Assembly (NCBI RefSeq): GCF_023091225.1 | Contig: NZ_JAHWXM010000002.1 | Coordinates: forward strand, 1 to 64,000 | Length of the DNA: 64,000 bases | Source of the DNA: Microbacterium galbinum | GTDB taxonomy: Bacteria > Actinomycetota > Actinomycetes > Actinomycetales > Microbacteriaceae | Reading direction: 5' to 3' | In this document: positions 23,482 through 33,259 of the stretch, one piece after another | Layout of the letters: every line of letters starts with the position of its first letter | Position numbering within the stretch: position 1 is the stretch's first letter | Translations under genes and position numbers: made by a program | Notes under the pieces: model-generated | Seen by the model: only the letters and a program-made list of their open reading frames with translations | Database searches by the model: none | What the model was told of the DNA's origin: nothing

Positions 23482-24318
23482 TCAGCGCGGCTCGGAGAGG
23501 GAGTCGGGAAGGGGGATGACGCCGGTCTGGACGAGCTGCACGTCGCGCACCTCGCGACCCATCAGGCGGTTCGCGAGCGCGGTGAAGTCCGAGGCGGAGT
23601 CGCCCGTGGCCTCGTACACGTACCGCGCGGTCGCGTCGGGCGGGGCGAGCAGATCGCCGCGGACGAGCTGACGGTAGACGTCGCCGGCCGTCTCGTCATC
23701 GCTCGACACGAGCGTCACGCCCTCGCCCATCACGTAGCTGATGGCGCCGCGCAGGAACGGGTAGTGGGTGCAGCCGAGCACGAGCGTGTCGACCTCCGCT
23801 TCGCGCAGCGGCGCGAGGTACTCCTCGGCGACGGCGAGCACCTCCGGGGTGCCGGTGATGCCCGCCTCGACGAACTCGACGAAGCGCGGGCAGGCCGCGG
23901 TGAACACCTGCAGCCGCTCGTTGACCTCGAGCATGTCCTGGTACGCGCGCGAGCCGATCGTGCCGACCGTGCCGATCACGCCGATGCGTCCGTTGCGCGT
24001 CGTCGAGACGGCCCGCCGAACCGCGGGCCCGATGACCTCGACCACCGGCACGTCGTAGCGCTCGCGCGCATCGCGGAGCATGGCCGAGGATGCCGTGTTG
24101 CAGGCGATCACGAGCATCTTCACGCCCTGGTCGACGAGCGTGTCGAGCACCTCGAGCGAGTAGCGGCGCACATCGGCGATGGGCTTCGGCCCGTAGGGCG
24201 AGTGGGCGGTGTCGCCGATGTAGACGAACGACTCGCGGGGCAGCTGGGCGCGGATGGCCCGCGCCACCGTGAGCCCGCCGACACCGGAGTCGAAGATACC
24301 GATCGGCGCGTCGTTCAT
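23482..24318 (-). CDS. murI: Glutamate racemase
   Basis: The 278-residue enzyme makes D-glutamate for peptidoglycan. The catalytic cysteines are C73 (ACNTASS) and C183 (LGCTHYP), and 'GIFDSGVGG' near the start holds the first acid. The start at 24318 ([12 protein letters not shown]) is chosen over a longer frame because it begins at the family N-terminus. A TAGGCT box lies eight bases upstream. It is divergent from pncB. Confidence 0.95.
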   Translation of the reverse strand: MNDAPIGIFDSGVGGLTVARAIRAQLPRESFVYIGDTAHSPYGPKPIADVRRYSLEVLDTLVDQGVKMLVIACNTASSAMLRDARERYDVPVVEVIGPAVRRAVSTTRNGRIGVIGTVGTIGSRAYQDMLEVNERLQVFTAACPRFVEFVEAGITGTPEVLAVAEEYLAPLREAEVDTLVLGCTHYPFLRGAISYVMGEGVTLVSSDDETAGDVYRQLVRGDLLAPPDATARYVYEATGDSASDFTALANRLMGREVRDVQLVQTGVIPLPDSLSEPR

Positions 24319-24368
24319 GACTACCCAGCCTAGTCGCGACGACACGGCCGCAGGTGAGCCGCGCTCAC

Positions 24369-24374
24369 TAAACT
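24369..24374 (+). promoter_or_regulatory. -10 box TAAACT, leaderless promoter of pncB
   Basis: TAAACT lies six bases before the pncB ATG in the 62-base murI-pncB divergent gap. Confidence 0.6.
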
Positions 24375-24380
24375 GAGCGC

Positions 24381-25706
24381 ATGACCTCGTCGACGGCGCT
24401 GCTCACCGACCGCTACGAACTCACGATGCTCGCCGCATCGCTGCGCGACGGGACCGCATCGCGCCCGAGCGTGTTCGAGCTCTTCTCACGCCGCCTCTCG
24501 GGCGGACGCCGGTTCGGGGTCGTCGCCGGCACCGGGCGCCTGCTCAGCCTGGTGCGCGACTTCCGCTTCGGTGACGACGAGCTTCGTTTCCTCCGCGACA
24601 ACGACGTGGTCGATGCGGCATCCCTGCGCTACCTCGAGGACTACCGGTTCACCGGGTCCATTCGCGGATACCGCGAGGGCGAGCTGTACTTCCCCGGCTC
24701 CCCCATCCTCACCGTCGAGGGCAGCTTCGCCGACGCGGTCGTGCTCGAGACGCTGGCGCTGAGCGTGCTCAACCACGACTCGGCCGTCGCCACGGCCGCC
24801 TCGCGCATGAGCATCGCGGCGGGCGAGCGCCCCCTCGCGGAGATGGGATCGCGACGCGCCGCCGAGCGGTCGGCCGTCGCGGCCGCCCGTGCCGCCTACA
24901 TCGCCGGGTTCCGGTCGACGAGCAATCTCGAGGCCGGCCGCACGTGGGGCATCCCGACGATGGGCACCGCCGCGCACTCCTGGACCCTGCTCCACGACAG
25001 CGAGGAAGAGGCCTTCCGGTCGCAGATCGAGAGCCTCGGAACCGACACCACGCTGCTCGTCGACACCTACGACATCCCGACGGGCGTGGAGACGGCGATC
25101 CGCGTCGCCGGCACGGGCCTCGGCGGGGTGCGCATCGACTCCGGAGACCTGCCCACCGTGGCGGCCGCCGTGCGCGAGCAGCTCGACGCCCTCGGGGCCA
25201 CCGAGACCCGCATCACGGTCACGAGCGACCTCGACGAGTACGCCATCGCGGCCCTCGCCGCGTCGCCCGTCGACGCCTACGGCGTCGGTACGTCGGTGGT
25301 CACGGGATCGGGATATCCGACGGCCAGCATGGTCTACAAGCTCGTCGCCCGACAGGATGCCACGGGTTCGTGGATCGGCGTCGCCAAGGCTTCCGCGGAC
25401 AAGGCGTCGCACGGCGGCCGCAAAGCCGCGTTCCGTCGCCTCGAGGACGGCGTCGCCACCGCGGAGGAGGTTCTCGTCGCCGACGGCTTCGAGAAGCTGG
25501 ACGGGCCGGCATCCTCCGTCGGGGGGCGCCCGCTCCAGGTGACGTTCATCGACAACGGCGAGATCGACTCCGCGCACGAGGGCGCCGCGGGAACGGCATC
25601 CGCCCGCGAGCATCACCTCCGCGTCCGCGAGGAACTGCCGGTGCGCGCGCTCGCGCTGAGCAAGTCCGACCCGGCCATCCCCACCGTCTACATCGACGTG
25701 GAGTGA
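24381..25706 (+). CDS. pncB: Nicotinate phosphoribosyltransferase
   Basis: The 441-residue enzyme converts nicotinate and PRPP to nicotinate mononucleotide in NAD salvage. Seen in sequence: N-terminal '[14 protein letters not shown]', '[23 protein letters not shown]' with the phosphorylated His at 199, and '[10 protein letters not shown]' binding phosphate. Length fits the family. Confidence 0.95.
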   Translation: MTSSTALLTDRYELTMLAASLRDGTASRPSVFELFSRRLSGGRRFGVVAGTGRLLSLVRDFRFGDDELRFLRDNDVVDAASLRYLEDYRFTGSIRGYREGELYFPGSPILTVEGSFADAVVLETLALSVLNHDSAVATAASRMSIAAGERPLAEMGSRRAAERSAVAAARAAYIAGFRSTSNLEAGRTWGIPTMGTAAHSWTLLHDSEEEAFRSQIESLGTDTTLLVDTYDIPTGVETAIRVAGTGLGGVRIDSGDLPTVAAAVREQLDALGATETRITVTSDLDEYAIAALAASPVDAYGVGTSVVTGSGYPTASMVYKLVARQDATGSWIGVAKASADKASHGGRKAAFRRLEDGVATAEEVLVADGFEKLDGPASSVGGRPLQVTFIDNGEIDSAHEGAAGTASAREHHLRVREELPVRALALSKSDPAIPTVYIDVE

Positions 25707-25722
25707 GATCGCGCCCGCGCGG

Positions 25723-25989
25723 TCAGCGCGTCATCGACTCGTAGATCTCCTTGCACGTCGGGCAGATCGGGAACTTCTCGGGGTCGCGCCCCGGCGTCCA
25801 CTTCTTGCCGCAGAGTGCGCGGACCGGCTTGCCGGTGATCGCCGACTCGAGGATCTTGTCCTTCTTCACGTAATGCGAGAAACGCTCGTGGTCACCCGGC
25901 TCGAGATTCTCCTCTCGGAGGAGCTCTTCCAGTTCGCGATCAAGCGTTGCCACGCCGCCCTGATCGGGGCTGTCCAGCGGAGTACTCAT
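25723..25989 (-). CDS. DUF3039 family protein
   Basis: The 88-residue protein is typical of actinobacteria. It has 'HERFSHYV' near 34-41 and cysteines at 60, 76 and 79 ('ALCGKKW', 'CPTC'), which would bind a metal such as zinc. The function of the family is not known. It is convergent with pncB and has its own promoter. Confidence 0.9.
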   Translation of the reverse strand: MSTPLDSPDQGGVATLDRELEELLREENLEPGDHERFSHYVKKDKILESAITGKPVRALCGKKWTPGRDPEKFPICPTCKEIYESMTR

Positions 25990-25995
25990 CCCGTG

Positions 25996-26001
25996 AGTCT
26001 A
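25996..26001 (-). promoter_or_regulatory. -10 box TAGACT, leaderless promoter of the DUF3039 gene
   Basis: On the minus strand TAGACT lies six bases before the ATG. Confidence 0.6.
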
Positions 26002-26029
26002 GCCGCGTCCACGCGTGCGCGGGGCGGCG

Positions 26030-27589
26030 TCACGCGGTCTCGACGAACTCCATGAGGCGTTCTCCGCTGCGTTCGAAGATGAGGCCGCCGACGACCGCTC
26101 CGATGACGAAGACACCGACGCCGGTGCCGAGGCCGGCCCAGAACGTCGCCATCGCCTGCTGCTCCCCCGAGAGGAGGTTCGAGGCGAAGAGCCAGATGAC
26201 CGGACCGCTGACGAGGATCGCCCCGAGGAACGCGACGGCCGGCCCGTAGGCGCCGCGCGACGTCGGACGCTGCGGTTGTTGGAACGGACTGTCGCCCGGG
26301 CGCGACACCGCGTACGGCGCGACGACCGACACGATGCTCGACAGACCGAGGGCCGAGAGCAGCAGGCTGGATCCGAGGCCGATCAGCGGCAGCAGCAGAT
26401 GCCAGTCGTCGATGACGAGGAGCGTGAGCGGAACGGCGATCGCCAGGACCGGAATCGACACCAGGAGAACGGGGACCAGGCGCCCGAGCCGATCGGGCAG
26501 CCCGCGCACGCCGCTGGCGACGTGCGTCCACAGGGCCGTCGAGTCGTAGGCGACGTCGTTGTGCGGCAGCCATCCGAAGAAGAGCGCCATCACGGGAACC
26601 GGCACGAGGGCGGCGATCTCGAGCGGTACCCCGGCGACCAGGAGCGGGAGCACCGTGAGGACGCCCGCGACCGGGACGACGATCACGTTGACGATGTAGC
26701 GGCGGTCGCGCAGCCAGTACACGAGGCTGCGCGAGGCGATGGCTCCGAAGGCCGTCGACGGCAGGAGGGCGAACCACCCGAGACCGGTGCGTTCGCGCGC
26801 GGCCACGGGGCGCTCGGTCGTCGTGAGCAGGCGGCGGACCAGCCATTCCCACACCACCCAGAGCCCCGCGAGGGTCACGACGGCGATGAGGCCGATGAGC
26901 CACGCCGTCGAGCTCTCGGGCGCCTGGAACAGCGCGCCGGGTGCCGCTCCGAGCGGGGTGAGGGAGATCACTCCCGTCAGCGAGATCAGGGATGCCGGCA
27001 CCTCCCCGTCCCACCGGAACGACGCGAGGAACACGGCGACCGGGAACGCGACGACGAGCAGCGCGAGCACGAACAGTGCCGTGAGCTCGCGCGAGCGCCG
27101 TTCGGGCAGCAGCAGCGCATTGACCGCCATGCCGATGCGCGCGACCAGGATGGTGCTGACGATGCCCACCACCGTCATCCCGACCGCGAGCGGCCACGCG
27201 ACGCCGAGCTGCACCGCCACGATGCCGACGCTGAGGTACACGGCCAGGAGAGCCAGGCTCGGGACGCTGATCAGCGACGCGACGACGAGGATCCACGGCA
27301 TCTGACGCTCGTCGACGCCGAAGACGGCGAAGCGGCGAGGATCGAGCTGGTCCACGGCTCCCACGAGGATCGGGCCGATGAGGAAGCCGAGGAGGATCGC
27401 GGCGCCGCCGAGGACGGTGACCGTGCGGGCGACCCCGAGCGGTGCGCCGGAGAGGCTGAGCACCGAGGTGCAGACGACGACCGTGATCGCCACGACGACG
27501 AGGAAGGACAGGATCGACCGCGTCCTGCGCTCGCCGCGCAGCGATCCGAGCAGAAGGGCGAGCCTCAGTCGGAGAACGTGTGCAGCCAC
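26030..27589 (-). CDS. ABC transporter permease
   Basis: The 519-residue polytopic protein has about 12-14 hydrophobic helices and long polar loops. The GTG at 27589 overlaps the end of the ATPase gene by 25 bases, and the family-like helices begin about 40 residues later; the longer upstream frame overlaps the ATPase and is arginine-rich junk. It should form the membrane channel for the ATPase encoded upstream. The substrate is unknown; the pair resembles ABC-2-type exporters. Confidence 0.85.
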   Translation of the reverse strand: MAAHVLRLRLALLLGSLRGERRTRSILSFLVVVAITVVVCTSVLSLSGAPLGVARTVTVLGGAAILLGFLIGPILVGAVDQLDPRRFAVFGVDERQMPWILVVASLISVPSLALLAVYLSVGIVAVQLGVAWPLAVGMTVVGIVSTILVARIGMAVNALLLPERRSRELTALFVLALLVVAFPVAVFLASFRWDGEVPASLISLTGVISLTPLGAAPGALFQAPESSTAWLIGLIAVVTLAGLWVVWEWLVRRLLTTTERPVAARERTGLGWFALLPSTAFGAIASRSLVYWLRDRRYIVNVIVVPVAGVLTVLPLLVAGVPLEIAALVPVPVMALFFGWLPHNDVAYDSTALWTHVASGVRGLPDRLGRLVPVLLVSIPVLAIAVPLTLLVIDDWHLLLPLIGLGSSLLLSALGLSSIVSVVAPYAVSRPGDSPFQQPQRPTSRGAYGPAVAFLGAILVSGPVIWLFASNLLSGEQQAMATFWAGLGTGVGVFVIGAVVGGLIFERSGERLMEFVETA

Positions 27590-29310
27590 TCGAGCCCCTC
27601 CACCTCTCCGATACCGCCGGAGAGCTCGACGAAGCGCGCTTCGAGCGTCTGGCCCGCCCGCACCTCGTCGATCGTCCCCTCGGCGAGCACTTCGCCGTCG
27701 ACGATGATCGCGACGCGCGAGCACACCCGCTCCACGAGATCCATCCCGTGGCTCGACAGGATGACGGTGCCGCCGTGCGCGACGTACGCCCGCAGGATGT
27801 CGAGGATCACCGCCGAGGAGACGGGGTCGACCGATTCGAACGGCTCGTCGAGCACGAGCACGCGCGGCGAGTGGATCATCGCACCCGCGAGCATGACCTT
27901 CTTGGTCATACCCGCCGAGTAGTCCGAGACGACGCGACCGAGCGCATCCCCCAGATCGAAGGCGCGCGCGAGATCGGCGACGCGCTTCTCGATCACGTCG
28001 GAGGCCAGGCCCCGCAGGAGCCCGTAGTAGTAGAGGAGCTGACGGCCGGTCAGACGGTCGAACGTGCGCAGGCGATCGGGGAGGACGCCCATCACTCGCT
28101 TCGCCGCCTGGGAGTTCGTCGCCTGGTCGATGCCGCAGATCACGACGCTCCCGGCGTCGGCGCGCAGCAGCCCCGCGATGATCGACAGCGTCGTCGTCTT
28201 ACCGGCTCCGTTGGGTCCGACGATGCCGTAGAAGGAGCCTGCCGGCACAGACAGGTCTATGCCGTGCACGGCACGATTGTCACCGAAATGCTTGACGAGC
28301 CCGCGGATGTGCAGAGCCTCGACGTCCGACGCAGCGGGGGCGGCCGATTCCGCGGCGACGGCGGATGCCTCGGACCCGACGTCCGTGGCCTCGGCATCGG
28401 GCCCGGCTTCGGTGGTCTCCGGCTCGACAACCTCCGCCTCAGCGATCTCGAGCTCGACGACCTCGGGCTCGACGACCTCCGTCTCAGCGATCTCCGCCTC
28501 AGCGATCTCAGGCTCGACGATCACCTCGTCGAGGCCGGCAGTCGCTCCGGCACCGGCCGTCCCGTCGACCTCGACCACCGCCTCAGGCGGGTCGATCCGG
28601 GTCGACTCGATCGTGACGGGAGCCTGCGGCTTCGGCTCGGCGACCTCCGCGGACTCAGCCGCAGCCGCATTCGCCGCGGCCGCCTTCGCCGCAGCGGTCT
28701 TCGCGGCGGCAGTCTTCGCCGCGGTCGTGCGAGTGGAAGCGGCGCGTGATGCGGCGGTGCGTGCCGTCGACTTCGCCGCCTGAGCCTTCGTCGCCGCGGT
28801 CTTCGCCGCAGCGGTCTTCGCCGCCGTCGACTTCGCCGCAGTAGTCTTCGCTGCAGCCGATTTCGCGGCCGCTGTCTTCGCTGCCGTGGTCTTCGCCGCA
28901 GCGGTCGTGCTCGCGGCGGTCGTCTTCTTCGCCGCCGCCGACTTGGCTGCGGCCGTTTTCGCCGCAGCGGACTTCGCGGGTGTACGCGTCGTCGTGGCAC
29001 GCGCTCCGGCAGCCGGCCGCGCGGGAACCTTCTTCTCGATCGGGCCCGCCGCCGAGACGGGCTCGATGACGACGTCGGTGCCCGCAGCGGCCTTCTCCGC
29101 CGCAGCCTTCGCCGTGCTCGGGCGCTTCGCGGGCGTGCGGGCTGCGGGAGTCTTCTTCGCGGCGTTCGTGCGGGCCGCGGAGGCCTTCTTCGCCGTCGGG
29201 GAGGACGCTGATGCCCGCTTCGACGTCGCCGTCCGCTTCTCCGGGGTCGCCTTCGATTCGGTCGTGGGGTCTTCCGCCTTTTCGGGGCGGGCGTCGGGGG
29301 AAGCAGTCAC
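27565..29310 (-). CDS. ABC transporter ATPase with H1-like N-terminal extension
   Basis: This is about 581 residues from the GTG at 29310; an ATG at 29361 would add 17. Only the last 245 residues are the ATPase: Walker A GPNGAGKTTT near 367, signature 'SAGMTK', Walker B 'VLVLDEP' and 'SSHGMDL'. Before it lie about 210 residues rich in Lys, Ala and Thr in AAK/TAAAK repeats, like histone H1 or Ku/HU tails. About 95 residues rich in Glu, Val and Ala follow (acidic). Such an extension is rare on an ABC ATPase. It is in operon with the permease. Confidence 0.85.
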   Translation of the reverse strand: MTASPDARPEKAEDPTTESKATPEKRTATSKRASASSPTAKKASAARTNAAKKTPAARTPAKRPSTAKAAAEKAAAGTDVVIEPVSAAGPIEKKVPARPAAGARATTTRTPAKSAAAKTAAAKSAAAKKTTAASTTAAAKTTAAKTAAAKSAAAKTTAAKSTAAKTAAAKTAATKAQAAKSTARTAASRAASTRTTAAKTAAAKTAAAKAAAANAAAAESAEVAEPKPQAPVTIESTRIDPPEAVVEVDGTAGAGATAGLDEVIVEPEIAEAEIAETEVVEPEVVELEIAEAEVVEPETTEAGPDAEATDVGSEASAVAAESAAPAASDVEALHIRGLVKHFGDNRAVHGIDLSVPAGSFYGIVGPNGAGKTTTLSIIAGLLRADAGSVVICGIDQATNSQAAKRVMGVLPDRLRTFDRLTGRQLLYYYGLLRGLASDVIEKRVADLARAFDLGDALGRVVSDYSAGMTKKVMLAGAMIHSPRVLVLDEPFESVDPVSSAVILDILRAYVAHGGTVILSSHGMDLVERVCSRVAIIVDGEVLAEGTIDEVRAGQTLEARFVELSGGIGEVEGLEWLHTFSD

Positions 29311-29317
29311 GGGTTCT

Positions 29318-29323
29318 ACGGTA
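29318..29323 (-). promoter_or_regulatory. -10 box TACCGT, leaderless promoter of the ABC ATPase
   Basis: TACCGT on the minus strand lies seven bases before the GTG at 29310. This is the reason the shorter start is preferred over the ATG at 29361. Confidence 0.5.
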
Positions 29324-29550
29324 TCAACGCGAGCCGACTTCCCCGGGGTCGGTCGCAACATTCACCCTGACAATCACCCGGGCGCCTTCCCCGACGTCGA
29401 CCCTGGGTATACGGTGTGGACTGGGTCACGAAACGGCAACGGGCGCCGTGAGACCCGGTGTTTCCCAGGGTCCATCGCTAGCATGAACGCGGCACGACGA
29501 AGTGTCCGGCTGGTTAACCGGCCATGAACACACCTTCCAAAGGAGCACTC

Positions 29551-30243
29551 GTGACTCTTCAGACCGTCATCCTCGCAGCCGGCATGGGCTCGCGCCTGGG
29601 CCGTTCGCTGCCCAAGCCGCTCACCGAACTCGGCGACGGCCGCACGATCATGCGCCAGCAGCATGACAACATCCGCGCCGCGTTCGGCACCGACGCGCGC
29701 ATCACCACTGTGGTCGGCTACCGCGCCGAGACCATCATCGAGGCCTTCCCCTCCGCCAACTACGTGCACAACGAGCGCTACGACGAGACCAACACGTCGA
29801 AGAGCCTCCTGCGCGCCCTCGGCGCGACCGGACGCGGCGGCGTGCTGTGGATGAACGGCGACGTCGTCTTCGACCCGATGATCCTCGGCCGCGCGGCCGC
29901 CTTCATCGAGCGCGATCAGTCGTTCGTGACGGTCAACACCTCCAAGGTCAGCGACGAAGAGGTGAAGTACACGGTCACGGCCGAGGGCTTCATCAAGGAG
30001 CTGTCGAAGACCGTCACCGGCGGCCTCGGCGAGGCCGTGGGCATCAACTACATCTCGTCGGCGCAGAAGAAGGCGTTCATGCGCCAGCTGCAGCGCGTCG
30101 ACGACCAGGACTACTTCGAGCGCGGCCTCGAGCTCGCGATCGCCGAGGACGGCCTGCTGCTCGAGCCGATGGACGTCTCCGACCTGTACGCGGTCGAGGT
30201 CGACTTCGCCGAAGACCTCGAGCGGGCGAATCTCTTCGTCTGA
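29551..30243 (+). CDS. Nucleotidyltransferase (sugar/choline-phosphate type)
   Basis: The 230-residue protein has the signature 'LAAGMGSRLG' and 'PKPLTEL' (residues 7-25), a GT-A-fold NTP transferase mark, and 'GGVLWMNGDVVF' for the metal-binding acid. It would activate a sugar-1-phosphate or phosphocholine-like group. It lacks the C-terminal hexapeptide repeat of GlmU and the length of RmlA, so LicC-like enzymes are the closest picture. The GTG at 29551 follows AAAGGAG; an ATG nine codons earlier has none. Confidence 0.82.
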   Translation: MTLQTVILAAGMGSRLGRSLPKPLTELGDGRTIMRQQHDNIRAAFGTDARITTVVGYRAETIIEAFPSANYVHNERYDETNTSKSLLRALGATGRGGVLWMNGDVVFDPMILGRAAAFIERDQSFVTVNTSKVSDEEVKYTVTAEGFIKELSKTVTGGLGEAVGINYISSAQKKAFMRQLQRVDDQDYFERGLELAIAEDGLLLEPMDVSDLYAVEVDFAEDLERANLFV

Positions 30244-30266
30244 GTCGCTGTCGAAAGCCTCCAGCA

Positions 30267-30312
30267 AAAACGCCGGGAGCCGCACCCTCAGGGGTGCGGC
30301 TCCCGGCGTTTT
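30267..30312 (+). terminator. Strong rho-independent terminator
   Basis: A perfect 21-bp stem (30267-30287 with 30292-30312) with the loop TCAG. The arms carry AAAA and TTTT at their outer ends, so it can work on both strands. Confidence 0.93.
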
Positions 30313-30327
30313 CGCGGGCGGGGTTCC

Positions 30328-30333
30328 TAGGAT
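30328..30333 (+). promoter_or_regulatory. -10 box TAGGAT, leaderless promoter
   Basis: TAGGAT lies six bases before the ATG at 30340, directly after the terminator. Confidence 0.6.
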
Positions 30334-30339
30334 CGTGAC

Positions 30340-31332
30340 ATGGCCCCGAAGGTGCACAAGATCCACTCCCTCCCGGACGACGCCCCGTGGGACAAGGGCA
30401 TCCCTCCGACGGGATCGCCCGAGCATCCGTTCGTCGTCCGTGGCCTCGATCGCGTGCTCTCGATCCAGCGCCCGCTCGTGCTCGCGCACATCCGCAGCAT
30501 CCGTCTGCGCAATCCCCATGCGTCACCCGCCGAGATCGTGCGGATCCTCGAACGTCGCTACCTCGCCGCCGTCACCACCGGTGGGGCAGCGGTCGGGGCC
30601 ACAGCCGTCGTACCGGGGATCGGCACCGGTGTGACGCTCGCGCTCTCCGGCGTCGAGACGGTCGGCTTCGTCGAGTCGACCGCCCTGTTCGCGCAGTCGG
30701 TCGCCGAGGTGCACGGCATCGCGGTCGCCAATCCCGATCGCGCCCGGGCGCTGGTGATGACCCTGATGCTCGGTAAGGAGGGCGTCGACCTGGTCGGGCA
30801 GCTCGCCGGTCAGGTCGCCGGCCGCGGCGGCACCCGCAACGCCTACTGGGGCGAGCTCGTGACGAAATCCCTCCCCCGTGCCGCCGTCGGACCGCTCGTC
30901 GATCAGCTCAAGAGCATGTTCGTGAAGCAGTTCGCCGCGCGCGGCGGTGCCTCGTTCCTGGGCAAGGCGCTGCCGTTCGGAGTGGGCGCGGCGATCGGCG
31001 GCGCGGGCAACCACATCCTCGGCCGACGCGTGCTGACGACCTCGCACCGCGCGTTCGGCGCCGCTCCCCTCGACCTCCCGCCCGAGCTCGAACCCGTCGC
31101 CGGTGCCGAGAAGGTCGAACTCCGCGTGCTCCGCGGCGCGCGCTACGCGGGTTCAGCGGCCGCGGGCGCGGCCGGCACGGCGGTGCGCGGGGTGGGCTGG
31201 GCGGGTCGCAAGGTCGGGGAACTGACCACCCGTCGCGGACGCGGCGCGAGCGGAGAGCTGGAGTCCGATTCCGCCCCGCGCGGCGACCACGAACTCCCCG
31301 AGAATCCGGGCGCCGACGGTCCGCTGCGCTGA
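30340..31332 (+). CDS. EcsC-like hypothetical protein
   Basis: The 330-residue protein has an N-terminal soluble part. A central hydrophobic Gly/Ala region (about 85-130, 'TTGGAAVGATAVVPGIGTG') and another at about 205-230 look like membrane-associating hairpins. The C-terminal 90 residues are Ala/Gly- and then Asp/Glu-rich and disordered. The pattern resembles the EcsC family of membrane-associated proteins of unknown function. The resemblance is by eye. Confidence 0.65.
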   Translation: MAPKVHKIHSLPDDAPWDKGIPPTGSPEHPFVVRGLDRVLSIQRPLVLAHIRSIRLRNPHASPAEIVRILERRYLAAVTTGGAAVGATAVVPGIGTGVTLALSGVETVGFVESTALFAQSVAEVHGIAVANPDRARALVMTLMLGKEGVDLVGQLAGQVAGRGGTRNAYWGELVTKSLPRAAVGPLVDQLKSMFVKQFAARGGASFLGKALPFGVGAAIGGAGNHILGRRVLTTSHRAFGAAPLDLPPELEPVAGAEKVELRVLRGARYAGSAAAGAAGTAVRGVGWAGRKVGELTTRRGRGASGELESDSAPRGDHELPENPGADGPLR

Positions 31333-31409
31333 TCGGACAGAGAGCACCTCACCAAAGGATCACGCCACCCGTTGTGGCGAGCATCCAACAGGCCGAGCCG
31401 CGGCGACGA

Positions 31410-31415
31410 TAGTGT
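31410..31415 (+). promoter_or_regulatory. -10 box TAGTGT, leaderless promoter of accD
   Basis: TAGTGT lies seven bases before the GTG at 31423, and fixes the start choice. Confidence 0.55.
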
Positions 31416-31422
31416 GGAATCC

Positions 31423-33008
<1,586 letters not shown>

Positions 33009-33012
<4 letters not shown>

Positions 33013-33230
33013 TCGACGAGAGGGACGAACGCCCGGCGCTCGAGATCACCCGCGGTACGGCGACCGAGGAAGAACTGGCCGCGCTCATCGCGGTGGTCAG
33101 CGATGCATACGCCGCCGAGGAATCGGATGCCGTCGCCGAGGAGCCGGTCGTCTCGGCGTGGACGCGCACGCAGCGCTCCCTGCGCAAGCCGCTGCGCAGG
33201 GACATCCCCTGGGGACGCTTCGCCCGCTGA
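33009..33230 (+). CDS. Acyl-CoA carboxylase epsilon subunit
   Basis: The 73-residue protein has the form of the small actinobacterial epsilon subunits (AccE) that stabilise the alpha-beta complex. It opens with '[21 protein letters not shown]' and closes with the basic-aromatic 'WGRFAR'. The GTG overlaps the beta subunit stop, so translation is coupled. Confidence 0.9.
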
Positions 33231-33259
33231 GCACCGCAGGGCTCTCCCGGAACCGTGGA

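Noticed and set aside
28300..29300. Plus-strand open frames opposite the ABC ATPase N-terminus
   Set aside because: They are reverse translations of the AAK repeats (long Ala/Val and Arg runs) with no start signals.
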